DNA of 64,000 nucleotides from an uncultured Mycolicibacterium sp. (lineage in GTDB: Bacteria; Actinomycetota; Actinomycetes; Mycobacteriales; Mycobacteriaceae), in the NCBI RefSeq assembly GCF_937941905.1, contig NZ_CALDGS010000068.1, forward strand, positions 89,329 to 153,328. Reading direction: 5' to 3'. Both the position numbers and the translations under genes were made by a program. How positions within the stretch are numbered: the first letter of the stretch is position 1; each line of letters starts with the position of its first letter. Shown here one piece after another: positions 38,808 to 47,282 of this stretch. Under the pieces are notes generated by a model, which did not search any database, was not told the DNA's origin, and worked only from the letters and a program-made list of their open reading frames with translations.

Positions 38808-39167
38808 TCAGCGCCGGCCGCGCAGCTGCTCGATGAGCCGGCGGTCCCGCTTGGTGGGCCGGCCCGCACCGCGTTCCCGCACCGCGACCGGCGGCGGGGG
38901 CGGGGGAGCGGGCGGGGTGTGGTCGATGTAACAGGTGGCCGCGACGGCCGCGCCGACGCGCTTCTGGATCACCTGGGTGACCTCCACGACGCGCGTCCGG
39001 TCGCCGATGCGGGCCTGCACCCGGTCACCCGGTCCCACCGGGGTGGCCGGTTTCGCCGTCCGGCCGTTGACCTTCACATGCCCGCCCCGGCAGGCCTCCG
39101 CCGCGTCCGGCCGCGTCTTGGCCAGCCGGACCGCCCACAGCCATCGGTCCACCCGCGTCGATTCCAC
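38808..39167 (-). CDS. S4-domain RNA-binding protein (Hsp15-like)
   Basis: 119 residues from GTG 39167. The S4 domain is at the N-terminus: RVDRWLWAVRLAKTRPDAAE and GGHVKVNGRTAKPATPVGPGD, as in Hsp15/RqcH-pathway partners that bind 50S-tRNA complexes from stalled ribosomes. The C-terminal part has a polyproline run and a basic tail (GRPTKRDRRLIEQLRGRR). Its first 143 bases overlap the reading frame of the preceding rifampicin monooxygenase, because that gene has no earlier stop codon. Confidence 0.85.
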   Translation of the reverse strand: MESTRVDRWLWAVRLAKTRPDAAEACRGGHVKVNGRTAKPATPVGPGDRVQARIGDRTRVVEVTQVIQKRVGAAVAATCYIDHTPPAPPPPPPVAVRERGAGRPTKRDRRLIEQLRGRR

Positions 39168-40587
39168 CGGTCCATGATGACCCGTCCGGCCCGAACCAGG
39201 CCGCCAGCCGCTCGGTGAGCCCCTGCTGGTCGTCGCCGACCCAGGCCACGTGACCGTCCGGGCGCAGCAGCGCCGCCGGCACCTCGAGTCCGGGGGCGGC
39301 CACCCGGTGCACCCGGTCGGACCAGCCGGCGACCGACAACCGCCCGGTGCCGTCCAGCAGCACGCCGCGGCCGTCGCGCATCCGTTCGTAGAGCCGGCCA
39401 CCGGGCAGCGGGCGGTCGGACATCCGCCGGCCCACCAGGTCGTGGTCGCCGCCCAGGTCGTAGCGGACGGCGATCCCGGTGAGCTGTTCGGTGAGGTACC
39501 GGTTCACCGGTTCGATGGCCAGCAACTCGGCGAACAACCGGCGCACCGGGCCGTCCTGCAGCAGCGTCATCTGGGCGCGGGTGCGGTCCAGCACGTCGGC
39601 GGCCACCGGGCGGCGCTCCCGCTCGTAGCTGTCCAGCAGGTCCGGCGGCGCCCAGCCGCCCACCGCGGCGGCCAGCTTCCAGCCGAGGTTCACCGCGTCC
39701 TGGATGCCGAGGTTGAGGCCCTGTCCGCCGACCGGGGGGTGGACGTGGGCGGCGTCGCCGGCCAGCAGCACCCGCCCGCGCCGGTACCGCTCGGCCAGCC
39801 GGGTGGCGTCGCCGAACCGGGACAGCCACCGCGGGCTGTGGGCGCCGAGGTCGGTGCCGGCGACGGCGACGAGCCGGGCGCGGAACTCGTCGAGGCCGAC
39901 CGACCGGTCGCGGCGTACGTCGGCGGCGGGAACGACCACCCGGTGGTAGCCGTCGCCGAGCGGCATGACGCCGAACCGGCGTTCGGACCGGCGGATCCGC
40001 GCGACGGTCGCGGCGACGGTGTCCGCATCGGCGGTGAGCCGCAGCTCGCCGAGCAGGGTGTCGGTGCGCGACGGCTGCCCGGGGAAGCCGATCCCGAGCC
40101 GCTTGCGCACCGTGGAGCGCCCGCCGTCGCAGCCGACGAGGTAGCGCGCCCGTACCCGGCCGCCGTCGGCGAGGACGGCCGTCACCCCGTGCCCGTCCTC
40201 GCCGACGTCGACGACCTCGGCGCCGCGCCGCAGCTCGGCACCGAGTTCCACGGCCCGCTCGAGCAGCAGCCGGTCGGTGACCGGCTGGGGGAGGCCGAGC
40301 ACGTAGGCGTGGTCGCTGTCGAGGCGCGGCGCCGGTGCGGGGATGCCGGCGAAGAACCCGCCCACCGGGTGGCGGCGGCCGTGCGCGAGGAACCGCTCCA
40401 GGATGCCGCGCTGGTCGAGGATCTCGATGCTGCGCACGTGCAGCCCCAGCGAGCGCACCACCGGCGACGGCGCGGGGTCGCGCTCCAGGACGAGCACCCG
40501 CACCCCGTGCAGCCGCAGTTCGGCGGCCAGCATCGTCCCGGTCGGCCCGGCCCCGGCCACGACCACGTCGAATCCGGCATCGGTCAT
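39025..40587 (-). CDS. rox: Rifampicin monooxygenase
   Basis: 520 residues from ATG 40587. It aligns over its length with Nocardia Rox as I remember it: FAD motif VVVAGAGPTGTMLAAELRLH, VRSLGLHVRSIEILDQRGIL, VGGFFAGI, LVGCDGGRSTVRK, LLAGDAAHVHPPVGGQGLNLG, and the end block LLRPDGHVAWVGDDQQ. Rox hydroxylates rifampicin on the naphthyl ring, which opens the macrocycle. A perfect rifamycin-associated element lies 80 bases upstream, so drug-induced expression is expected. Homology ends near base 39180 (AAWFGPDG); the frame then runs about 50 further codons through the S4 gene, a tail with no counterpart in Nocardia Rox. Confidence 0.9.
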   Translation of the reverse strand: MTDAGFDVVVAGAGPTGTMLAAELRLHGVRVLVLERDPAPSPVVRSLGLHVRSIEILDQRGILERFLAHGRRHPVGGFFAGIPAPAPRLDSDHAYVLGLPQPVTDRLLLERAVELGAELRRGAEVVDVGEDGHGVTAVLADGGRVRARYLVGCDGGRSTVRKRLGIGFPGQPSRTDTLLGELRLTADADTVAATVARIRRSERRFGVMPLGDGYHRVVVPAADVRRDRSVGLDEFRARLVAVAGTDLGAHSPRWLSRFGDATRLAERYRRGRVLLAGDAAHVHPPVGGQGLNLGIQDAVNLGWKLAAAVGGWAPPDLLDSYERERRPVAADVLDRTRAQMTLLQDGPVRRLFAELLAIEPVNRYLTEQLTGIAVRYDLGGDHDLVGRRMSDRPLPGGRLYERMRDGRGVLLDGTGRLSVAGWSDRVHRVAAPGLEVPAALLRPDGHVAWVGDDQQGLTERLAAWFGPDGSSWTGGIDAGGPMAVGGPAGQDAAGRGGGLPGRACEGQRPDGETGHPGGTG

Positions 40588-40667
40588 TCCGCCCCCGTTC
40601 CGCTGCGCTCGAAAAGCCGTAACGCACAGCCTGTTTCGGCATGAGTGCCCGATTGTGCCGTACCGGT

Positions 40668-40687
40668 GGGGCCTTGCCGCAAGCCCC
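40668..40687 (-). promoter_or_regulatory. Rifamycin-associated element (RAE) upstream of rox
   Basis: On the minus strand the sequence is GGGGCTTGCGGCAAGGCCCC, which contains the published 19-base RAE inverted repeat (from memory GGGGCTTGCGGCAAGGCCC). RAEs precede rifamycin-inactivating genes such as rox, rph and arr and mediate induction by the drug. With a CACAAT -10-like element at 40657-40652, this RAE covers the -35 region. Confidence 0.85.
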
Positions 40688-40720
40688 GGGGGCACCGGTA
40701 TGGTGGAGTTGGGAATCGTC

Positions 40721-40748
40721 TTGCGGAACAACGCTTCCCGATTATGAT
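40721..40748 (+). promoter_or_regulatory. SigA-type promoter of thrE
   Basis: TTGCGG (40721-40726) and TATGAT (40743-40748) are 16 bases apart; the -10 differs from consensus at one position. Transcription would start near 40755, about 44 bases before the thrE ATG. Confidence 0.5.
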
Positions 40749-40798
40749 CGGCGCGGGCGCCCGGCGACGCCACGCGGGTTCAGTATCCTGGCTCGGTG

Positions 40799-42286
40799 AT
40801 GGCACAGAGGTCGCGGGTCGGGGGCCGGCTGCGCGGCGGGATGCGGTTGGCACTCCGCGGTGCGCGGGATCCGGCGCCACTGGCCGGGCAACGCAACCGT
40901 GCCGCGCGCGGCCCGGGCGACGTGCACACCCGCAAGGTGCTCGACCTGACCACCCGGCTGGCCCAGGTGATGCTGTCGTCGGGCTCGGGCACCGCCGACG
41001 TCATCGCCACCGCACAGGACGTCGCCCGCGCCTACCGGATCAACGACTGCATCGTCGACATCTTCTCCAACACCATCCTGGTGTCGGCGCCGCCGACCGC
41101 CGACGGGGCACCGGTGACCATCGTGCGCACCGTGCACGCCCGGTCCACCGACTACACCCGGCTGACCGAACTCGACCGGCTGGTGCAGCGGATCACCACC
41201 GGCGAGATCGACGTGGACCGGGCGCACGAGGTGATGGACGACCTCACCACGCGGCCGCATCCGTATCCGCGTTGGCTGGCCACCGTGGGCTGGGCCGGGT
41301 TCGCGCTCGGCATCGCCATGCTGCTCGGCGGCACCTGGCTGACCTGTCTGCTGGCCGCGCTGAGCTCGGCGCTGATCGACCGGGTGGGCCGGATCCTCAA
41401 CCGCCGCGGCACCCCGTTCTTCTTCCAGAACGCCGCGGGCGCGGCCATCGCCACCGTCATCGCGGTCGGTGCCTACCTGGTGACCGGGCAGGGGCCGACC
41501 GAGCTGGTCGCGGCCGGGATCGTGGTGCTGCTCAGCGGCCTGACGCTGGTCGGCGCGATGCAGGACGCCGTCACCAACCACATCATGACCGCGACCGCCC
41601 GGTTCTCCGAGGCGGTGCTGCTCACCTCCGGGATCGTGGTGGGCATCCTGGCCGGGTTGCAGATGGCCACCGCGGCGGGGGTGACGATCGTGCTGCACGT
41701 GGAGGCCACCGAGTCGTTCGTCGCGACGTTCAGCACGGTGCAGATGGCCGTCGCGGTGCTCGGTGCCGCGCTGGCCGGGTCCTGCCTGACCGTGGCGAGC
41801 TACGCGCCGTGGCGCTCGGTGCTCAACGCCGGGCTGGCCGCGGGGCTGGCCGAGCTCGTCGTGATCGGGCTGGGCCGGGCCGGTTTCGGGCACATCTTCG
41901 CCTGCGGCATCGCCGCGGTCGGGGTGGGTGTGGTGGCCACGCTGATCTCGGTGCGCCGCCAGGCCCCGGCGCTGGTGGTCGCCACCGCGGGCATCATGCC
42001 GATGCTGCCGGGCCTGGCGGTGTTCCGCGCGGTGTTCTCGTTCGCCGTCGACGGCAACTACGCCAACGGCGTGCACTACATGCTCACCGCGGTGGCCACC
42101 GCGCTCGCCCTGGGCTCCGGCGTGGTCCTCGGCGAGTTGCTCGGCGCCCCGCTGCGCAGCCGGGCGAGCCGGCTCGGGGCGCTGATCCGCAAGGACGGGC
42201 CGCCCGGGCTGCGCCGGGTGGTGGCCCGGCGGGCGGCGTCGGACACCCGCCGCCCGCCCGGCCCGGACCTCAGTTCACCGCGCTGA
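40799..42286 (+). CDS. thrE: Threonine/serine exporter ThrE
   Basis: 495 residues from ATG 40799 (GTG 40796 directly before). The N-terminal cytoplasmic domain carries the family signature: LTTRLAQVMLSSGSGTADV, FSNTILVSAP and RLTELDRLVQRI. The C-terminal 320 residues contain about ten transmembrane helices, ending in SRASRLGALIRKDG-type basic cytoplasmic sequence. ThrE was defined in Corynebacterium as an exporter of Thr and Ser driven by the proton gradient; M. tuberculosis Rv3737 is a relative. The 3' end overlaps the convergent FKBP gene by 17 bases. Confidence 0.88.
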   Translation: MAQRSRVGGRLRGGMRLALRGARDPAPLAGQRNRAARGPGDVHTRKVLDLTTRLAQVMLSSGSGTADVIATAQDVARAYRINDCIVDIFSNTILVSAPPTADGAPVTIVRTVHARSTDYTRLTELDRLVQRITTGEIDVDRAHEVMDDLTTRPHPYPRWLATVGWAGFALGIAMLLGGTWLTCLLAALSSALIDRVGRILNRRGTPFFFQNAAGAAIATVIAVGAYLVTGQGPTELVAAGIVVLLSGLTLVGAMQDAVTNHIMTATARFSEAVLLTSGIVVGILAGLQMATAAGVTIVLHVEATESFVATFSTVQMAVAVLGAALAGSCLTVASYAPWRSVLNAGLAAGLAELVVIGLGRAGFGHIFACGIAAVGVGVVATLISVRRQAPALVVATAGIMPMLPGLAVFRAVFSFAVDGNYANGVHYMLTAVATALALGSGVVLGELLGAPLRSRASRLGALIRKDGPPGLRRVVARRAASDTRRPPGPDLSSPR

Positions 42287-42905
42287 GGATCTTGATCGCG
42301 AAGACGAGCGTGTCGCCCGGCTGGATCCCGGCGGCCGGCTGGCCTTGCGGGTAGCCGTCCTCGGGGGTCATCGCCACCGCCACGCTCGAGCCGACGGTCT
42401 GGCCGGCGATCGCCTTCTGGAAACCGGGGATCACGCCGTAGAGCGGGAAGTCCACCGGGCGGCCGCGCTCGAAGCTGTTGTCGAAGATCGACCCGTCGCG
42501 GCCGTTGACGCCCAGGTAGCAGACCAGCACGGTGGCCTCCTCGCCGACGACCGGCCCGTCGCCCGGGACCAGCGTCTGGACCTGCGTCTCGGTGACGCTG
42601 AACGGCGCGGTCACCTCGACGACCGGGGCGGTGGTGTCGGTGGGGCCGGTGACCGCCACGGCGCCGGTGGCGCCGGAGTAGGTCCAGTCCGCCGCGGCGT
42701 TCTCCGGCGCGGCGGTGGGGCAGGTGTTGGCCGCCGGCGCGGTGTCGGTGGCCGGGGTCTCCTCGATGATCTCCTCGACGACCTCCTCGGTGGTCGCCGG
42801 GCTCGCCTCGGCGTCGTTGTTGTCGGAGCCGCACGCGCCCAGGGTCAGGGCCAGTGCGGCGGCACCGAGAAACGCAATCGGGAATGACACACGCGATGAG
42901 TTCAC
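42270..42905 (-). CDS. FKBP-type peptidyl-prolyl isomerase lipoprotein
   Basis: 211 residues from GTG 42905 (GTG 42890 also possible). A signal peptide with lipobox LGAC anchors it outside the membrane. An acidic linker rich in Glu, Thr and Ala precedes the FKBP domain (about residues 110-208): VLVCYLGVNGRDGSIFDNSFERG, VIPGFQKAIAGQTVGSSVAVAMTPEDGYP and a C-terminal DTLVFAIKILS. These match the FKBP core strands and the active-site Asp, Phe and Ile positions. It likely helps folding of exported proteins. Confidence 0.85.
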   Translation of the reverse strand: MNSSRVSFPIAFLGAAALALTLGACGSDNNDAEASPATTEEVVEEIIEETPATDTAPAANTCPTAAPENAAADWTYSGATGAVAVTGPTDTTAPVVEVTAPFSVTETQVQTLVPGDGPVVGEEATVLVCYLGVNGRDGSIFDNSFERGRPVDFPLYGVIPGFQKAIAGQTVGSSVAVAMTPEDGYPQGQPAAGIQPGDTLVFAIKILSAVN

Positions 42906-43012
42906 CCGCGCCACGTTACCGGGGCGCGAACGTGAGGTTGTGTCGCAGATCGCGGCGATTTCTCGCACCCGAGCTCACGTTGGTCGCGACCGGCGCGGCT
43001 TAGGGTCGAGAC

Positions 43013-43624
43013 ATGACCGCACACGAGCTGCCGGCCAACCATCACGCCGACCACCCGGGTTTCTCCGGCGTCGTCGGCGCCGCGATCGGGCTCGGGCTGT
43101 TGCTGATGGGGCGGCACAACGCCCGGCTCGCCGCCGAGCTCACCGGCGTCGGGCCCGGCGACCGGGTCGTCGACATCGGCTGCGGCCCCGGCAACGCGGT
43201 GCGCGAGGCGGCCCGCCGCGGCGCGCACGCCACCGGCGTCGACCCGTCGCCGATGATGCTGCGGCTGGCCCGGACCTTCACCCGCGACGGCCGGATCGCC
43301 TGGATGGAAGGTGCCGCCGAGCAGGTGCCGCTGGCCGACGGGTCGGCCACCGTGCTGTGGTCGCTGGCCACCGTGCACCACTGGAAGGACGTCGACGCCG
43401 GGCTGCGCGAGGCGCGGCGGGTGCTCGCACCGGGCGGACGGCTGCTTGCCGTCGAGCGGCAGACCGAGCCGGGCGCGACCGGACCGGCCGGCCACGGCTG
43501 GACCGAACAGCAGGCGCACACCTTCGCCGCCCAGTGCCGGCGGGCCGGGTTCACCGGCGTCGCGGTCAGCGGCCACCGCTCCGGGCGGCGCCGGGTGTGG
43601 GCGGTCACCGCGACCCGGCCCTGA
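43013..43624 (+). CDS. Class I SAM-dependent methyltransferase with N-terminal hydrophobic helix
   Basis: 203 residues. After a His/Pro-rich start and a hydrophobic segment (VVGAAIGLGLLLMGRHN), the SAM-binding core follows: RVVDIGCGPGNAVREAARRG, ATGVDPSPMMLRLAR, MEGAAEQVPLADGSATVLW, then VHHWKDVDAGLREARRVLAPGG. It resembles UbiE/COQ5-type methyltransferases (Methyltransf_11). The hydrophobic helix may bring it to the membrane or a lipid substrate. The substrate is unknown. Confidence 0.8.
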   Translation: MTAHELPANHHADHPGFSGVVGAAIGLGLLLMGRHNARLAAELTGVGPGDRVVDIGCGPGNAVREAARRGAHATGVDPSPMMLRLARTFTRDGRIAWMEGAAEQVPLADGSATVLWSLATVHHWKDVDAGLREARRVLAPGGRLLAVERQTEPGATGPAGHGWTEQQAHTFAAQCRRAGFTGVAVSGHRSGRRRVWAVTATRP

Positions 43625-43641
43625 TCGGCGCGACCGGCCGG

Positions 43642-44790
43642 TCAGCGCCCCGCCGTGCGCAGGGCGGGGTTGATCAGCACCTTGGCCTGCTGCTCGGGGG
43701 TGCGCAGCGCGTCGAAGGCGGCCCCGACCTGGTGCAACCCCACCACGTCGGTGACCATGGGTGCGGCGTCGACCTTGCCGTCGGCGAGCAGGTGCAGGGT
43801 GTCGCGGAACTCCAACGGGGTGTAGCCGAACACGAACCGCAGGTCGATCTCCTTGCCGTTGGCCAGCGTCGGGCGCAACCGGTCGGTGCCCATGCACACG
43901 CCGGCCACCACCACCCGCGAGTTGAACGGCGCCTCGGCCACGATGGCGTCGATCATGCCCGGGTTGCCGACGCACTCGAAGACCACCGGGCGTTTCGGCG
44001 CGGTGCCGCCGAGGGCGTCGGCGACGCGGTACAGCAGCGGCCAGCCCGGGATGCGGCGCAGTTTGCGCATCGAGGTCACCGCGAAGCCGTACAGGTCGGT
44101 GCCCGAGGTGAACCCGGGTGCGTCCGCGTACGGCGACACCTCGGTCGGGTCGACGACCAGCGTCGCCCCGCAGCGTTGCGCCAACTCGCGGCGGCGCGGC
44201 GAGAGATCGCCGGCCACAATGCGTTCCACGCCCTGCGCCTTGAGGTGGCAGATGATGGCGAGGCCCACCGGCCCGCAGCCGATCACGACGGCGGTGTCGC
44301 GGCGGGTGATGCCGCTGCGGCGCACCGCGTGCAGGGCGACCGCCATCGGCTCGGTGAGCGCCGCGAGGTCGTCGGAAAGGCCGTTGGGCACCACGAAACT
44401 CAGCGCGGCCTCGGCCAGCACCCGCTCGGCGTAGGCGCCCGGCGCGGCCGGCGACAGCCCGGTCAGGTGCACGCCGCCGCGGGCCCGCAGGATCGGGAAG
44501 GACACCACCCGGGTGCCGGGCCGGAACCGCCGGCCCACGCCGCGGCCGCGCTCGACCACCTCGCCGCAGAACTCGTGGCCGAACACCACCGGCACGCCGG
44601 CGCTCGGCACGTGCTCGACGCCGACCGCGGCCATCGACTCGCCGAGCTCGTCGGCGTGGTCGCGGGCGTGCAGGTCCGATCCGCAGATGCCGCACCGCAA
44701 CACGTCGAGCACGAGCTGCCCTTCGGCGGGGCGCGGCTCGGGCAGCTCGACCACCTCCAGGGTGGCGTTGCGGCAGCTGACCGCCTTCAC
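43642..44790 (-). CDS. Zinc-dependent alcohol dehydrogenase (MDR family)
   Basis: 382 residues from GTG 44790, overlapping the ThDP-enzyme stop by 4 bases. Catalytic zinc ligands are in RCGICGSDLHARDH (Cys) and FGHEFCGEVVE (His, Glu). The four-Cys structural zinc loop of liver ADH is missing: the segment reads PILRARGGVHLTG. Cofactor binding is by AVVIGCGPVGLAIICHLK. It should oxidise or reduce an alcohol/aldehyde, plausibly the product of the ThDP enzyme encoded upstream in the same operon. Confidence 0.85.
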   Translation of the reverse strand: MKAVSCRNATLEVVELPEPRPAEGQLVLDVLRCGICGSDLHARDHADELGESMAAVGVEHVPSAGVPVVFGHEFCGEVVERGRGVGRRFRPGTRVVSFPILRARGGVHLTGLSPAAPGAYAERVLAEAALSFVVPNGLSDDLAALTEPMAVALHAVRRSGITRRDTAVVIGCGPVGLAIICHLKAQGVERIVAGDLSPRRRELAQRCGATLVVDPTEVSPYADAPGFTSGTDLYGFAVTSMRKLRRIPGWPLLYRVADALGGTAPKRPVVFECVGNPGMIDAIVAEAPFNSRVVVAGVCMGTDRLRPTLANGKEIDLRFVFGYTPLEFRDTLHLLADGKVDAAPMVTDVVGLHQVGAAFDALRTPEQQAKVLINPALRTAGR

Positions 44791-46511
44791 CGACGGCCTC
44801 CCGGCAGCGGGATGTTCTCGTAGTAGGGCACCACGACGGCGTCCTCGGCGGCGACGTCGCCGAGCATCATCGTGGTCAGCGGGTGCACCGGCGCGGCGGC
44901 GACCGCGACGTTGATGCAGGCGGGTTTCCCGGAGGCGAACGCGCGCTCGACGGCCGGTCCGATCTGGTCGAGTTCGGTCACCCGCTCACCGTAACCACCG
45001 AAAGCGCGGGCCACCTCGTGATAGTCGGTGTCGGCGAGCCGGGTGATGACGTCGCGGCCGTACACCGCCTGCTGGCCGTGGATCGACATGCCCCAGCAGG
45101 CGTTGTTGAGCACCACGGTGACGATCGGCAGCCGGTGGCGGACCATGGTGTCGAGCTCCTGGATGTGGAACCCGTAGGCGCCGTCGCCGGTCAGCTGCAG
45201 CACGCGCCGGTCCGGCTCGGCGATCTGGGCGCCGATCGCGAAGCCCTGCCCGATGCCGAGATGGCCCATGTAGCCGAGGTTGACGGTGCGGTGCGGTGCC
45301 GCGGCGGCCAGGCTCATGCCCGCCCACAGCGGTGCCTCGCCGCCGTCGAGCACGATGACCGACCCGGGTCCGGCGGCCGTCACCGCGGCCCGGGCGGCGT
45401 GGTACGGGTGTAGCCGGCCGTCGTCGGTCCGCGGCACCGCGCCGTAGACCTGGTCGACCGTCGTCTGGGCGGCGGTGGCCCGGGCCAGCCAATCGGTGCG
45501 GTCCGGCCAGGCGGCGCCGGTGTCGAGCAGGGCGCGCAGGAACTCCCGGCAGTCGGCGACCACCGGCACGTCGATCGGCCGCAACCGCCCGAATTCGCTT
45601 GCCTCCAGGTCGACCTGGATGACGCGGGCGTCGGCCGGGAGCATCGAGTTGGCCCGGCCTCCGGTGAGCAGCCCGGTGCGGGTGCCGAGCAGCAGCACCA
45701 CATCCGGGCCGGGCTCGCCGGCCAGCGCCAGCGCGGCGAGGTTGTCGACGTTCCAGGCGTTGCAGCGGTGCCCGGCCGGCAGCACCCCGATCGCGCGGTT
45801 GTTGGCGAACACCGGGATCCCGGCGCGGTCGGCGAAGGCCGCGAGTTCGGCCGCGCAGTCCGACCACAGCGTGCCGCCGCCGATGACGATCGCCGGGCGG
45901 GTCGCGGTGCGCAGCAGATCGGTCGCGGCGGCCACCGCGGCCGGGGACGGTGCCGGGCGGTCGGCGACGAGCGCGGGTCCGGCTGGCGGGATCGCGGCCT
46001 CGTCGACCGGGGTGACCAGCACGTCGATCGGGATCTCCAGGTACACCGGGCCCGGCCGGCCGGCGGTGGCCTTGCGGATCGCCAGCGCGACCAGGTCGGG
46101 GATGCGTTCGCCGGTGACGATGCGGTGCGCCCACTTCGTGACCGGTGCGGCGGCGGCGACCTGGTCGAACCCGCCCTGCATCTCGTTGGTCTCGACCTCG
46201 CGCAGCGGGGGAGCGCCGGCGACCAGGAGCAGCGGCACCCCGTCGGTCATCGCGTTGGGCAGCGCGGCGAACGCGTTGGCGAACCCGGGTCCGGAGGTGA
46301 CGACGGCGACGCCGAGCCGGCCGGTGACCCGGGCGTACCCGTCGGCGGCGTTGCCGGCGGCGGCCTCGTGCCGGGTGTCGATCAGCCGCAGCCCGTGCCG
46401 GTCGCAGGCGGTCCAGAAGGCGTCGAGATGACCGCCGTGCAGGGCGAAGACGTCCCGCACCCCGGCGTCCCGCAGCGCCCGGGCCAGCAGTTCGCCACCG
46501 TCGACAGCCAC
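44787..46511 (-). CDS. IlvB-type thiamine-diphosphate-dependent enzyme
   Basis: 574 residues from GTG 46511. The catalytic Glu that activates ThDP is in DTRHEAAAGNAADGYAR; the central domain has VIGGGTLWSD; the ThDP/Mg motif is LTGDGAYGFHIQELDTMVRH through VLNNACWGMS. The layout fits acetolactate synthase, 2-hydroxyacyl-CoA lyase and benzoylformate decarboxylase-like enzymes; the FAD-site signature of true acetohydroxyacid synthases is not convincing. No small subunit gene is nearby, so a catabolic lyase or decarboxylase is more likely than branched-chain synthesis. Divergent from a TetR regulator. Confidence 0.8.
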   Translation of the reverse strand: MAVDGGELLARALRDAGVRDVFALHGGHLDAFWTACDRHGLRLIDTRHEAAAGNAADGYARVTGRLGVAVVTSGPGFANAFAALPNAMTDGVPLLLVAGAPPLREVETNEMQGGFDQVAAAAPVTKWAHRIVTGERIPDLVALAIRKATAGRPGPVYLEIPIDVLVTPVDEAAIPPAGPALVADRPAPSPAAVAAATDLLRTATRPAIVIGGGTLWSDCAAELAAFADRAGIPVFANNRAIGVLPAGHRCNAWNVDNLAALALAGEPGPDVVLLLGTRTGLLTGGRANSMLPADARVIQVDLEASEFGRLRPIDVPVVADCREFLRALLDTGAAWPDRTDWLARATAAQTTVDQVYGAVPRTDDGRLHPYHAARAAVTAAGPGSVIVLDGGEAPLWAGMSLAAAAPHRTVNLGYMGHLGIGQGFAIGAQIAEPDRRVLQLTGDGAYGFHIQELDTMVRHRLPIVTVVLNNACWGMSIHGQQAVYGRDVITRLADTDYHEVARAFGGYGERVTELDQIGPAVERAFASGKPACINVAVAAAPVHPLTTMMLGDVAAEDAVVVPYYENIPLPGGRR

Positions 46512-46614
46512 AACCGACCTCCCTTTCTGAGATGTGCGTCACACTGAACGTGAGACCGGAGTATCAGTTGGGTTTCGAGTCTCTGTCAAGGTCCGGGGCC
46601 GTTAAGCTGCGGCT

Positions 46615-47247
46615 ATGCCCGACGGCACCGCGCCGACCCTGCGCGAGCGCAAGCGCGCCCGCACCCGGGCGGCGATCTACGACGCCGCGATGGCGCTGTT
46701 CGCCGAGCGGCCGTACGCCGAGGTGACGGTCGAGGACATCTGTGCCCGCGCCGAGGTGGGCCGGGCCACCTTCTTCCGGTTCTACGGGACCAAGGCCGCG
46801 CTGCTGCTGGAGTTCAACCGGCGGCTGGCCGAACGCGCCCGCACCGCGGTCGCGGAGTCCGGCGGTGCCGCGCCGCAGCGGATCCGCACCGTCGCCGGGG
46901 TGATCGCCGACGCCTGGGCCGACAGCGGTCCGGCGATGCGGGCCATGGCCTTCGACATGCTGCACCGGCCGGAGACCCCGGTCGGCGGGGAGACCCTGCA
47001 CCCCGAGCTCATCGACCTGGTCACCGAGATCGTCGCCGACGGGCAGCGCGGCGGGGACCTGCGCGGCCACGAACTGGGCCCGCGGTTCGTCGCGACCGTG
47101 GTGGTGACCGTGCTCGCCGGATGCGTGGCCAACTGGTTCGACACCCCCGGCATCGATCTGCACGCGGCGATGGCGCACACGGTGGAGTTCCTGCTGACCG
47201 GGTTGCGGCAGCGCGAGGCGGAATGCGGCGCCGCGGACGGTTGTTGA
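46615..47247 (+). CDS. TetR-family transcriptional regulator
   Basis: 210 residues. The N-terminal helix-turn-helix is RTRAAIYDAAMALFAERPYAEVTVEDICARAEVGRATFFRFYGTKAAL in overlapping parts (recognition helix VGRATFFRFYG). The C-terminal ligand domain is all-helical. It is divergent from the ThDP-enzyme/ADH operon (103 bases between starts) and precedes an NmrA-like gene by 35 bases. It most likely controls both. The 103-base region has a weak GAGAC/GTCTC inverted repeat but no clear operator. Confidence 0.85.
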   Translation: MPDGTAPTLRERKRARTRAAIYDAAMALFAERPYAEVTVEDICARAEVGRATFFRFYGTKAALLLEFNRRLAERARTAVAESGGAAPQRIRTVAGVIADAWADSGPAMRAMAFDMLHRPETPVGGETLHPELIDLVTEIVADGQRGGDLRGHELGPRFVATVVVTVLAGCVANWFDTPGIDLHAAMAHTVEFLLTGLRQREAECGAADGC

Positions 47248-47282
47248 CCGTCCACACAGCCGAAACCCCACGGAGGAGTGTC

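Noticed and set aside
46512..46614. GAGAC/GTCTC inverted repeat in the TetR divergent region
   Set aside because: Arms of only five bases with a wide spacer; too weak to call an operator.
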